Source: a virus
IMG/VR virus record: IMGVR_UViG_3300004092_000008
Coordinates: 1 to 24,070 of that record
Strand: one strand, 5' to 3'
DNA: 24,070 bases
The notes under the pieces are model-generated. The model saw only the letters and a list, made by a program, of their open reading frames with translations, was not told the DNA's origin and made no database searches. Shown here one piece after another: positions 1 through 6,753 of the stretch. Position 1 is the stretch's first letter. Every line of letters starts with the position of its first letter. The translations under genes were made by a program, and so were the position numbers.

Positions 1-129
1 TTTGCAAGATTTAGAGAAGGTCGTAATGACTTTATCAGAAGCATCCGAGCTAGCATCATGGAAGCTCAGAAACCTAAGCAACAAACTCAACTCAACAAGG
101 ATATTGAACATGGCAACGAAAATGAGTAA
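1..129 (+). CDS. C-terminal end of probable portal (head-tail connector) protein, partial
   Basis: Reading frame 1 is open from the first base to the TAA at 127-129 and gives a 42-residue tail that begins FARFREGRNDFIRSIRAS and ends in a polar, Gln/Asn/Glu-rich stretch. Its start lies outside the window. Gene order supports a portal protein: in T7-like phages the gene just before the scaffolding protein is the portal, a dodecameric ring through which DNA is packaged and to which the tail attaches. The fragment itself is too short to prove the family, so the product name is inference from position. The stop lies 20 bases inside the next gene, so the two are probably translationally coupled. 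Confidence 0.55.
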   Translation, partial: FARFREGRNDFIRSIRASIMEAQKPKQQTQLNKDIEHGNENE

Positions 130-283
130 ATCAGAGGCAGAAAGATACCGTTCATCTAAGATGGAAGGCTCTACGAAAGTGGGAAGCGATCGCCTTAAAA
201 AAGTCAGTGAAAAACCCAGCAAAATGAAGGGTGGTGCTGAAAGCACAGGCGGTGCCATGAAGGGTCGTATGAAAAGTAAATAA
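110..283 (+). CDS. Small basic hypothetical protein between portal and scaffold
   Basis: A 58-aa ORF starting at ATG 110, chosen because AAGGA at 97-101 sits 8 bases upstream. The frame is open further upstream only through the overlapping portal tail. The product is hydrophilic and very basic, rich in Lys, Ser, Gly and Met, with a Gly/Met/Lys-rich low-complexity C-terminus ending in KGRMKSK. There is no membrane segment or signal peptide. It overlaps the preceding gene by 20 bases and ends 22 bases before the scaffold start, so it belongs to the head-assembly operon. I do not recognise the family. A DNA-binding or small head-assembly role would fit its charge and place but is only a guess. 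Confidence 0.6.
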   Translation: MATKMSKSEAERYRSSKMEGSTKVGSDRLKKVSEKPSKMKGGAESTGGAMKGRMKSK

Positions 284-305
284 TAGAATCCATAGTTGAG
301 GTTAT

Positions 306-1034
306 ATGTCTGATGAAAGCGTTCAAGCTGGAACACCTGAGGTGCCTGGCTCAAATCCTGATGCGCCTGTAGAATCAGGCGAAAACTCTGCACCCGCTGA
401 TGATATGCCATGGCTTCTACGTGATAAGTTCAAAGGCGAAAGCACCGATGAACAAATCCGTAATCAAGCCATGGCCTATCCTGAATTGCAAAACAAGATG
501 GGTAAATGGTGGGGCGCGCCCAAAGAGGGTGACTATGATGTGGCAGCCCTTGAAGAATATGGGATTGCTGCCGAAGACCCTATCCTGTCTGGCATGAAAA
601 ATACCTTCAAAGAAATGGGCTTATCTAATGAGGCCGTCAAGAAATTGGCAGCATCATATGATGACTCCATGAAAGGTATGGCTCGTAAGATGGAAGAGAA
701 TCTGACCAAATCCATGACACCAGAATTTGCAGCCCAAGCCAAACGGGTTGAGGGATGGATGGGTAAGTTCACCAAGCCAGAGCAAGACGTGATGAAGGGA
801 TGGCTACAGACGCCAGAGGATTTCAAAGCTTTTAATACCTTGATAGCGCTTAATCCTAATGCTGGAACGACTAATGTTCCACCACAGGGTGCGACTTATG
901 GTCATAGATATGAGACTGCAGCTACTGTTGAGCGTGAAAAGATTGATAATCATGCCAGATACAAGAAAGATGCGGGTTATCGTTCAGAGGTTGCACAGCG
1001 TATGCGTGATGCTTTGACGAGAGAGAGGAAGTGA
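306..1034 (+). CDS. Capsid scaffolding (assembly) protein, T7 gp9-like
   Basis: A 242-aa acidic N-terminus/basic C-terminus protein placed between the portal region and the major capsid protein, where T7-like phages carry their scaffold. The first 30 residues are Pro/Glu/Asp-rich and probably disordered. The middle (about residues 45-160) is helical and charged. The last 27 residues contain RYKKDAGYRSEVAQRMRDAL, which resembles the C-terminal capsid-binding helix of T7 gp9 (RYRTDANYRRQV-type). Such proteins line the inside of the procapsid, direct coat assembly around the portal and leave before DNA enters. The start at 306 has GAGG at 298-301. A rho-independent terminator follows about 30 bases after the stop, so this gene closes the upstream transcript. 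Confidence 0.78.
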   Translation: MSDESVQAGTPEVPGSNPDAPVESGENSAPADDMPWLLRDKFKGESTDEQIRNQAMAYPELQNKMGKWWGAPKEGDYDVAALEEYGIAAEDPILSGMKNTFKEMGLSNEAVKKLAASYDDSMKGMARKMEENLTKSMTPEFAAQAKRVEGWMGKFTKPEQDVMKGWLQTPEDFKAFNTLIALNPNAGTTNVPPQGATYGHRYETAATVEREKIDNHARYKKDAGYRSEVAQRMRDALTRERK

Positions 1035-1063
1035 TGAACTATTCGGATTAACCGAAAGGTTGG

Positions 1064-1088
1064 AAGCCACGCAAGTCGTGGCTTTTTT
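1064..1088 (+). terminator. Rho-independent terminator after the scaffold gene
   Basis: A perfect 8-bp stem (AAGCCACG 1064-1071, CGTGGCTT 1077-1084) with a 5-base loop runs into six Ts (1083-1088). A weaker 5-bp hairpin, TTCGG-attaa-CCGAA at 1042-1056, lies just before it. It would end or attenuate the transcript carrying portal and scaffold before the capsid gene. Confidence 0.85.
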
Positions 1089-1090
1089 AT

Positions 1091-1104
1091 GTCTAAATTT
1101 AGAC
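1091..1104. repeat. 14-bp perfect palindrome GTCTAAATTTAGAC
   Basis: A perfect dyad with no loop directly after the terminator's T-run. With no loop it is more likely a protein-binding site or chance than an RNA hairpin. Confidence 0.6.
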
Positions 1105-1149
1105 CATGGACTAAATGGCTCTTAATCTTAGCATGAATTCAGTCGATCA

Positions 1150-1165
1150 AAACCGAATTCGGTTT
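1150..1165. repeat. 16-bp perfect palindrome AAACCGAATTCGGTTT
   Basis: A perfect dyad. The same two half-sites, AAACCGAA and TTCGGTTT, recur on the other side of the inverted-repeat element at 1401-1425, there separated by 9 bases. The symmetric placement suggests a paired protein-binding site or a nested repeat structure. Confidence 0.65.
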
Positions 1166-1173
1166 AGCCATAA

Positions 1174-1192
1174 CCGAATAGCACATATTCGG
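1174..1192. repeat. Hairpin CCGAATA / TATTCGG
   Basis: A perfect 7-bp stem (1174-1180 and 1186-1192) with a 5-base loop, seven bases before the left 17-bp inverted repeat. Confidence 0.6.
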
Positions 1193-1198
1193 CTTTAG

Positions 1199-1389
1199 TT
1201 TGGTTCATGCCGAAAAATGCGTACGCAGCGGCGCTCGATTCGCATTATTCGCTTTTTCGCGCAGAGTCAGAACTTTCGCACCGTGTTGATTTATATACAA
1301 TTTATCAAATAAAAAATGCGAATAAAAAGCGGAAAACCCTCTTTCGCCTTTTTTCCGCATGTGATATAGGGGTTTCGGCATGAACCAAA
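1199..1389. repeat. 191-bp segment bounded by 17-bp perfect inverted repeats
   Basis: TTTGGTTCATGCCGAAA at 1199-1215 is the exact reverse complement of 1373-1389, leaving 157 bases between them. The interior contains the palindrome TGCGTACGCA (1218-1227), repeated TTCGCATT/ATTCGC motifs, an AT-rich core and an internal hairpin at 1329-1358. No transposase and no clear target-site duplication is visible at the edges (TAG before, ATC after). It resembles a MITE-like element or one large cruciform-forming unit. The class is inferred; the repeat itself is directly visible. Confidence 0.7.
1329..1358 (-). terminator. Possible minus-strand terminator-like hairpin
   Basis: Arms GCGGAAAA (1329-1336) and TTTTCCGC (1351-1358) form an 8-bp stem with a 14-base loop. 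Read on the minus strand, the right arm is followed by TTTTTATT, as in a rho-independent terminator. No minus-strand gene lies upstream, so it may only be part of the repeat array. Confidence 0.35.
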
Positions 1390-1405
1390 ATCTCATACCG
1401 AAACC
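1371..1405. repeat. 13-bp imperfect hairpin overlapping the right inverted repeat
   Basis: GGTTTCGGCATGA (1371-1383) pairs with TCATACCGAAACC (1393-1405) with one mismatch and a 9-base loop. It shares its left arm with the 17-bp inverted repeat, so local folding competes with the long-range pairing to 1199-1215. Confidence 0.6.
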
Positions 1406-1425
1406 GAAAACGATTGATTCGGTTT
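1401..1425. repeat. Hairpin AAACCGAA / TTCGGTTT
   Basis: A perfect 8-bp stem (1401-1408, 1418-1425) with a 9-base loop. It overlaps the previous hairpin at 1401-1405, so both cannot form at once. Confidence 0.6.
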
Positions 1426-1426
1426 T

Positions 1427-1468
1427 ACCGCAACTGTGATATTGCGGTACAGTTTTTCGCAGTTGCGG
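1427..1468. repeat. Two mutually exclusive hairpins ending at the promoter
   Basis: CCGCAACTG (1428-1436) pairs perfectly with CAGTTGCGG (1460-1468). Alternatively ACCGCAA (1427-1433) pairs with TTGCGGT (1442-1448). The longer form ends on the first base of the capsid promoter -35 box. Confidence 0.6.
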
Positions 1469-1496
1469 TGACATCATTTAATTCATGTGCTACACT
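1468..1496 (+). promoter_or_regulatory. Sigma70-type promoter for the capsid gene
   Basis: -35 GTGACA (1468-1473), a 17-base spacer, an extended -10 TGC and TACACT (1491-1496). Transcription would begin near 1503, giving a leader of about 110 bases before the capsid start. Its place after the terminator suggests that the capsid gene gets its own strong transcript. Confidence 0.65.
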
Positions 1497-1514
1497 TTGT
1501 GTAATTACGAAAAG

Positions 1515-1574
1515 GCCCGTGAAAAAACCGGATACCGCGAAAGCGCCCGTCAAGATAATGGATACCCTTGAAGT
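1515..1574 (+). repeat. Two copies of a 30-bp degenerate tandem repeat in the capsid leader
   Basis: GCCCGT at 1515-1520 and 1545-1550 and GGATACC at 1530-1536 and 1560-1566 recur with an exact 30-base period. Read in the +1414 frame the units give PVKKPDTAKA and PVKIMDTLEV, with valine kept by different codons (GTG, GTC). That hints at a once-coding repeat. No start codon or ribosome site supports a present-day gene. Confidence 0.5.
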
Positions 1575-1613
1575 GAGACGATTTTATTATTGTTTTGTTT
1601 TAAGGAAAACACC

Positions 1614-2453
1614 ATGTCAATGTCACTAGACCAAATTGAGATCCAACAATTTATATCCGATGCTCACGCAGAATTCCAATCCGAAGGTTTCTTGCTCGAA
1701 CCCTCTGTTCGTGTAAAGCAAGGCACCCGCGGTGAAATCATCAACTTCCCAGTGTTTGGTAAAGGTATTGCCAACCAGAAGGGTGTACAGGATGATGTAA
1801 CTCCTCTTGATATCAACTCACGAAATGTGACGTTGACCATGCAAGATTGGTTCGCACCTGAATACGTTGACCGTACTTTCAAGTACAAGTTGGCTGTGAA
1901 TGCTACCCAGGAATATTCTAGTCTTTGCGCACAGGCAATCGGCCGTCGTTCAGATCAGATGATTATCAATGTTATCGCATCTGCTAACTATGGTGGTGGT
2001 TCTGAACAGGGAAATACCGTGCCTGTTTCTGGTAATGCTACCTACGATCAGTTCCTACAAGGCCATAGATTCCTGCGTCAAAATGCAGCTGCCAAAGGCG
2101 ATTTATTCTGCATCATGGATGCCGATGCCGAAGCAAATCTGTTAGCCGATGACCACTTTACCAATATCTTCTTCATGAAGTCACAAACCTTAGCCGGTAA
2201 CGGTCTTGATGGACAAGAAATCTTAGGTATTCGTATCATCGTTCTACCCAATATGCCAGAAGGCGGTTTGACAGACGGCACATACTATATGTACAACCGT
2301 CAAGCAGTTGGTTATGCAGCTAATGCAAGATTGGAAGGTACGATTGACTGGGTTCCAACCAAGGCATCATACCTCATCAATATGTGGTTAGAAGCTAACG
2401 CATGCGTCATTGACCAAACTGGTATGGTTAAATTGACTTATACACCTAATTAA
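1614..2453 (+). CDS. Major capsid protein
   Basis: A 279-aa protein directly downstream of the scaffold gene with its own promoter, as expected for the coat protein of a T7-like phage. The start at 1614 is chosen because TAAGGA (1601-1606) lies 7 bases before it; a second in-frame ATG at 1620 is possible, and an ATG at 1590 precedes the ribosome site. Typical coat features are an N-terminal helix (about residues 4-22), beta-rich segments with RGEIINFPVFGK and a later LEGTIDWVPTKASYLINMW region near the C-terminus, and no signal peptide or membrane segment. It would form the icosahedral shell by HK97-fold packing. The identity rests on position, size and general resemblance to podophage coat proteins. 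No known catalytic motif is expected. Confidence 0.82.
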   Translation: MSMSLDQIEIQQFISDAHAEFQSEGFLLEPSVRVKQGTRGEIINFPVFGKGIANQKGVQDDVTPLDINSRNVTLTMQDWFAPEYVDRTFKYKLAVNATQEYSSLCAQAIGRRSDQMIINVIASANYGGGSEQGNTVPVSGNATYDQFLQGHRFLRQNAAAKGDLFCIMDADAEANLLADDHFTNIFFMKSQTLAGNGLDGQEILGIRIIVLPNMPEGGLTDGTYYMYNRQAVGYAANARLEGTIDWVPTKASYLINMWLEANACVIDQTGMVKLTYTPN

Positions 2454-2474
2454 TTTTAAGTAAGGAATACTATT

Positions 2475-3653
2475 ATGGCATTCTCCTTTAGCTACTTAGC
2501 ACGTAACTCTTCATCAGGTAATATTGATGCTGGTAAAGCGTGGATATACAACGGCACCGCTGCAACAGGTTCAAATGAAACTTTGGCCACAATCGTCACA
2601 AGCGGATATTTTAATGATGCTCAGTCAACATTGGTAAATCCCTTTCCTGTTGGTTATACCGGCACCCTAGGCCCATTCGCTATAGGTGATATGCTGGAAA
2701 TCAGAGGTAATGATTCAAATGGTCAGTACTACGTTACAGCGATTGCGCCTAATGTGACATTGGCTGTTTGGCAATCAACTTCTGGTGTAACTTACTCAGG
2801 CTCACCAGCCAATATAGGTGACTTAGCATCTTATGGTAACACCTCTGGTGACATCGTAGATTCTGGGGTTGCAGCTACTAATTTGGTGCTGTTAACGCCT
2901 AGTGGAGACCAGACAATTACAGCAGATAGCTTGATAATTGAGTCAGGTAATTTGGTTGCAGGGTCTAGCGGACATGCTGGTACCTTGTCATCTTATCCTG
3001 CGACTTCTGCTAAAGGTCATTTGGCGGTCGTGGGTGTTGCTAATACGGGTAATACAGTTACCACGATTAGCAATGCTGCGATGGGTCAGGCATCTGTGGT
3101 ATCTATTCCAGATCCGGGAACATCCACCGCTGATTTCGTCGTAGCCCCCGGAGCATTGGTAGATCAAAACTTAGTCAAAGCCTCTGGTACAGCTGGTCTT
3201 GTTGCTGATGCTGGCGTCTCTGTTGCAAGCATAACCAATCTACGCACTGTCACCGTAACTATGGATACGGCTGCAGTTGTAGGCGCTTATGCAGCTCCTG
3301 TACTAATCGCTCCGGCTCCTGGTGCTGGTAAAGCTATTATGCCAATTGCTGCACAAATCGTTACCGAGGTATCAACTGCCTTCGCAACCGGTGGTGATGC
3401 CCAGTTACAATGGGATAGCACAGTTAATGCAGGTGGTACATCATGCCTTGATGCAACCATCCCAGCAGCTGAGATTACCGCAGCAAGTTCTCAGGTTTAC
3501 ACGCAATATGGCGTTCCAACCACAACCGTAACAGCTACCGCAGGCATCACGGGTCTTGGTGTTTACTTTACCAATGCAGCAGGCCCCTACAGCTTGGGTA
3601 CCGGCTCTACGGTAACAGTAGTTCTAACTTACCAAATCATCCCAGCAGTTTAA
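2475..3653 (+). CDS. Head fibre / capsid decoration-like structural protein
   Basis: A 392-aa, Ala/Gly/Ser/Thr/Val-rich, beta-structured protein with TAAGGA before its start. Three parts are visible. The N-terminal part (1-115) is unrecognised. The fibre-like middle (115-255) has two related motifs, SGDIVDSGVAATNL near 124-137 and SGTAGLVADAGVSVASI near 237-253, flanking a GHLAVVGVANTGNTV repeat seen in phage head fibres. The C-terminal domain (about 256-392) begins with a TVTVTMD strand and contains PVLIAPAPGAGKAI, a motif I associate with phage capsid-surface and minor structural proteins. Lying right after the coat gene, it is likely exposed on the head. A role in binding host surfaces or stabilising the capsid is inferred. 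Confidence 0.65.
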   Translation: MAFSFSYLARNSSSGNIDAGKAWIYNGTAATGSNETLATIVTSGYFNDAQSTLVNPFPVGYTGTLGPFAIGDMLEIRGNDSNGQYYVTAIAPNVTLAVWQSTSGVTYSGSPANIGDLASYGNTSGDIVDSGVAATNLVLLTPSGDQTITADSLIIESGNLVAGSSGHAGTLSSYPATSAKGHLAVVGVANTGNTVTTISNAAMGQASVVSIPDPGTSTADFVVAPGALVDQNLVKASGTAGLVADAGVSVASITNLRTVTVTMDTAAVVGAYAAPVLIAPAPGAGKAIMPIAAQIVTEVSTAFATGGDAQLQWDSTVNAGGTSCLDATIPAAEITAASSQVYTQYGVPTTTVTATAGITGLGVYFTNAAGPYSLGTGSTVTVVLTYQIIPAV

Positions 3654-3666
3654 TGAGATGACAATA

Positions 3667-3688
3667 AGGGGAGAGGAAACTTTCCCCT
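3667..3688 (+). other. Hairpin between head-fibre and tail tubular A genes
   Basis: AGGGGA (3667-3672) pairs with TCCCCT (3683-3688) around a 10-base loop, with further flanking complementarity. There is no T-run, so it is more likely an mRNA processing/stability or translation-separating stem than a terminator. GGAG of the next gene's ribosome site begins five bases after it. Confidence 0.4.
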
Positions 3689-3702
3689 ATTGGAGATAAT
3701 TC

Positions 3703-4308
3703 ATGCCTATGATCCAACAGGTATACGCTGCAGCCCAAACCGATGCAGAAATCATCATGCAAGCTGGCGTTATCTGTGGTCAATTCAATGTGCTCCTAAA
3801 CGAAACAGGTAACCGCTTCGCTCAATCAGCTGCAGCCCTATACGGTGGATTAGTCAGCGCAGAGCTAGGCTCCAATCGTTGGCGCTTCTGCCAACACACC
3901 CAGCAGATTTCAATATTTGAAATGATACCACCACCCCTTCAATGGGATTCGTGGATCTACAAAGCTAAACTACCAGGCGATATGCTCATCCTCAATTCTA
4001 CATTCCCATTCGTGCGTTATGCCGTTTGGGGCGATGACATTCTGCTCACCGGTAATAGCCCTATCATCCTTAAATATTTACGCTATGTCCCCGTCACCCA
4101 CTGGGATGTAGCCTTCCGATTCTTCATTACCTATCAACTAGCTGAACATATGGCAATGTCCGTATGCCCCGCTGAAAAAACAGCTCAGATTGTAGCTATG
4201 CGTAAGCACTGGGAATCCAGAGCACTATTCGCTAATGCACAATCAACACCTCAAAGACCATTCATTCACAATCCATGGTGGGACTACCGTTTCGAAGGCG
4301 GTACCTAA
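3703..4308 (+). CDS. Tail tubular protein A (head-tail adaptor, T7 gp11-like)
   Basis: A 201-aa protein matching the gp11/adaptor pattern. An N-terminal helical part carries AAALYGGLVSAELGSNRWRFC, followed by a strand with ISIFEMIPPPLQWDSWIYK and LPGDMLIL (about 85-105). Further on come Y-I/V repeats ending in LKYLRYVPV, a C-terminal helix FFITYQLAEHMAMSV, and the terminal arginine-containing segment. In T7 this protein forms a ring below the portal and joins the head to the tail nozzle. GGAG precedes the start. The stop overlaps the next start in TAATG, so it is co-translated with the nozzle protein, as in other podophages. The length (about 200 aa) is usual for the family. Confidence 0.8.
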   Translation: MPMIQQVYAAAQTDAEIIMQAGVICGQFNVLLNETGNRFAQSAAALYGGLVSAELGSNRWRFCQHTQQISIFEMIPPPLQWDSWIYKAKLPGDMLILNSTFPFVRYAVWGDDILLTGNSPIILKYLRYVPVTHWDVAFRFFITYQLAEHMAMSVCPAEKTAQIVAMRKHWESRALFANAQSTPQRPFIHNPWWDYRFEGGT

Positions 4309-6752
4309 TGCTCAGAACGACCCAGAATTGCTTCACAAAAGGCGAGCTTGACCCCACCCTATTGGCACGTTATGACGTAGATGTCTACGGCAAAGGCGCA
4401 CGTAAGATGCGCAATATGGTCGCATTGTGGACAGGCTCAGCAAGACTTGCCCCCGGTTCACAATATATTGATGTGGTGCTTGATAGAACGGCTATGCCAC
4501 CTACGCCAATCATGGATATAACCAAAGTAATTGGATGCCTTTTTGAATATAATGCTGAAAACTCTATCGACTACACAATCATTGTTAGACCCGATACGAC
4601 ATCCACAGTAGCCATCGATATTTATTTGAACCAGGTATATCAGGTTTCAATCCCCGCTAGCGATTATACCGTAGCAGATATACCTAATATTGATTTTGCC
4701 GTGGGGCAAGACAGAGTTCTATTCATGCATGAAAACATACCAACCCACCAACTCATGAATAATGCCAGCCCTACCTCATGGACTTTTTCATTATTTTTAT
4801 TCTCCACTTATCCAGTATTCGATTTTACTGTTATCGGTGGCACTCAATATCGAGTTCCTGGATTTACCTTTACACCGAGCGCCGTCACAGGAAGTGTCAC
4901 AATAACGGCATCAAGTGCCATATATACATCAAATCATGTGGGTGGCATATATGTTGGAAATGCAGGTGTTGCTCGTATCACAGCAGTATCTAGCACCACA
5001 GTCTGTACAGCCACTGTACAAAATGCCTTCAATGCTACGTCCGCAATCCTGGGCACAGAGTCTTCTCTTAGTGAAAAAATGTGGACAAGTGGGGGCGGAA
5101 GTCCTGCAGGCGCTAATCGAGGCTGGCCAGCGCGTGGGTGTTATTATACTAATCGATTGGTGATGGGTAGGTCTCTCATCCTCAATAATGTCATGGCATT
5201 CTCAACTATCGGTGTCTATGATAATTTCGATGACTCGGATATAGCTGATACAGATGGATTCACCTACACAATTAACTACAAAGGCAATGACGCCATAGAA
5301 GATTTCTCTGGAGATGACGCCTTCATCATCTTCGGCGCAACCCGTATGTATGCCACAAATCCACTCACCGAAAATATCATCAATGTCACAGCATTCTATG
5401 CACCCCCTCAAGGCGGTGAAGGCTCATCTTATGTGCCATCAGTTAATATCGATAACCAAATATTTCATGCTACAGGTGACAGAACATCAATCATAAAAGT
5501 GTACTACGATACCTATAAAGCTAAGATTAACTCTTTGCCCGCAGCCCTACTCTCAACCCATTTGATTGACGTAGTGAACTCAATGGCAGCTTGGTTACCA
5601 GGTAATATCGCGGGTAAGTTTGTATTTGCCACTCAAGAAGATGGCACAATGCTCATGTATTCAACACTTGAGGATGAGGTTGTCAATGCCTGGAGTCTTC
5701 GAAATACTCGAGGTAATTATTTCCAGGTCATGGGATTAAAGACTTTATGTCAGACATTGGTTCAAAGGCAGGTTAATATCGGGAATTCATATTCTGATAC
5801 TCCTGAGTATATCTATAATACTGATGCTAATATGGATGGTTATCAATTCATAACCAATATACTTCCTCAACAAATCTTGTTAGTAGATGATGCTTATCTT
5901 TTGATTGGTCATGAATTACCTTATACCGGCTTAGCGGTGACATTGAGTGTTAATGCCAGTGCTAATTGCCAATTAACGTTTGAGTATCTTGATGTCAATG
6001 GTAACTGGAATTTCTTTAGTCCAACCGATGGTACGACGGGAATGACGGGTAATGGAAACATTACGTGGAGTTTTACAGATGTTTCAGATTGGGCACCCAA
6101 TGATATATTTGATAGTCAGAATAACATCTATCAGCAATTCTGGATTCGCATCAGAACCAATAACGCTGCCTTGGTGACGGTGCCTACGTTATCAGCATTG
6201 CAGATGAATCTTGGTACACGCATTTATTTAGAGCAGATGGATTTTGATACATACATGGATAGCCAGGTGACTGTGACGGCGGATAGTTCATCGAATGTTA
6301 CCGGGGTTACGAATTTAGCGGGAGAGCAAGTTTATGCCATATCGAATGGAACAACTTATGGCCCTTATTTTGTTAATTCTAGCGGTGCTGTTACTGTCGA
6401 CGATGATTTAGCGAGTTTGACGTTTGCATTAGGTTTTCAGTTTAAGCCGATTCTGGTACCGATGCCAGTTTATGCCCCGACGCAGGCTGGAGATAATGTA
6501 TTTGCTGAGCGTTACTTTGAGATGATGTATATTGATTATTATAATTCGTTATATATTACGGCTGCAGAGATGTCGGTACCTGTGATGAATTATGGGCAAT
6601 ACACATTGGATAGTAATATTGAGCCACAGAGTGGTTTCTTTCGGATTAATCCGATGTCTGGGGCATGGCAACCGAGGCAAGAGATTGTGATTAGCCAGTC
6701 GATACCGGGGCCGATGACAATCAGATCTGTTTCCTACAACGTGAGGATTTAA
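4308..6752 (+). CDS. Tail tubular protein B (tail nozzle, T7 gp12-like)
   Basis: An 814-aa protein starting at the ATG that overlaps the previous stop (TAATG). The N-terminus reads NCFTKGELDPTLLARYDVDVY followed by GARKMRNMVALWTGSARLAPGS. This is the G-E-L-D/S-P-x-L-x-x-R-x-D-x-x-Y...N...GG-x-x-R-x-P-G pattern of podophage tail stabilisation/nozzle proteins. The rest is beta-rich with WSLRNTRGNYFQVMGLKTL near 460-480. Six copies would form the conical tail tube beneath the adaptor ring through which DNA leaves. Base use changes abruptly within the gene: codons end mostly in C up to about 5700 and in T or G afterwards (see findings). The length agrees with gp12-type proteins (about 800 aa). 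Confidence 0.8.
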   Translation: MLRTTQNCFTKGELDPTLLARYDVDVYGKGARKMRNMVALWTGSARLAPGSQYIDVVLDRTAMPPTPIMDITKVIGCLFEYNAENSIDYTIIVRPDTTSTVAIDIYLNQVYQVSIPASDYTVADIPNIDFAVGQDRVLFMHENIPTHQLMNNASPTSWTFSLFLFSTYPVFDFTVIGGTQYRVPGFTFTPSAVTGSVTITASSAIYTSNHVGGIYVGNAGVARITAVSSTTVCTATVQNAFNATSAILGTESSLSEKMWTSGGGSPAGANRGWPARGCYYTNRLVMGRSLILNNVMAFSTIGVYDNFDDSDIADTDGFTYTINYKGNDAIEDFSGDDAFIIFGATRMYATNPLTENIINVTAFYAPPQGGEGSSYVPSVNIDNQIFHATGDRTSIIKVYYDTYKAKINSLPAALLSTHLIDVVNSMAAWLPGNIAGKFVFATQEDGTMLMYSTLEDEVVNAWSLRNTRGNYFQVMGLKTLCQTLVQRQVNIGNSYSDTPEYIYNTDANMDGYQFITNILPQQILLVDDAYLLIGHELPYTGLAVTLSVNASANCQLTFEYLDVNGNWNFFSPTDGTTGMTGNGNITWSFTDVSDWAPNDIFDSQNNIYQQFWIRIRTNNAALVTVPTLSALQMNLGTRIYLEQMDFDTYMDSQVTVTADSSSNVTGVTNLAGEQVYAISNGTTYGPYFVNSSGAVTVDDDLASLTFALGFQFKPILVPMPVYAPTQAGDNVFAERYFEMMYIDYYNSLYITAAEMSVPVMNYGQYTLDSNIEPQSGFFRINPMSGAWQPRQEIVISQSIPGPMTIRSVSYNVRI

Positions 6753-6753
6753 T

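Larger units (their letters stand above)
1089..1467. other. Gene-free structured region rich in palindromes and inverted repeats
   Basis: About 380 bases without a convincing gene between the scaffold terminator and the capsid promoter, in a genome where almost every other junction overlaps or is a few bases long. It holds at least seven inverted repeats, most built on CCGAA/TTCGG, listed separately below. An AT-rich stretch at 1284-1315 lies near its middle. A 90-codon minus-strand frame here (1205-1477) has no ribosome-binding site or family resemblance and is created by the repeats. Possible roles are a transcription-control block, a structured RNA, a replication or recombination site, or a decayed small mobile element. 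The sequence alone does not decide between these. Confidence 0.7.

Noticed and set aside
1231-1247. TTCGATTC-like string suggesting a tRNA T-arm
   Set aside because: The flanks do not pair as a T-stem and no acceptor or anticodon arm can be drawn.
1205-1477. 90-codon minus-strand frame in the structured gene-free region
   Set aside because: No ribosome site, built across inverted repeats, no family resemblance, and it overlaps the capsid promoter.
1414-1629. 71-codon plus-strand frame overlapping the capsid start
   Set aside because: Its start lies upstream of the inferred transcription start, there is no ribosome site, and it ends inside the capsid gene; only the 30-bp repeat inside is of interest.
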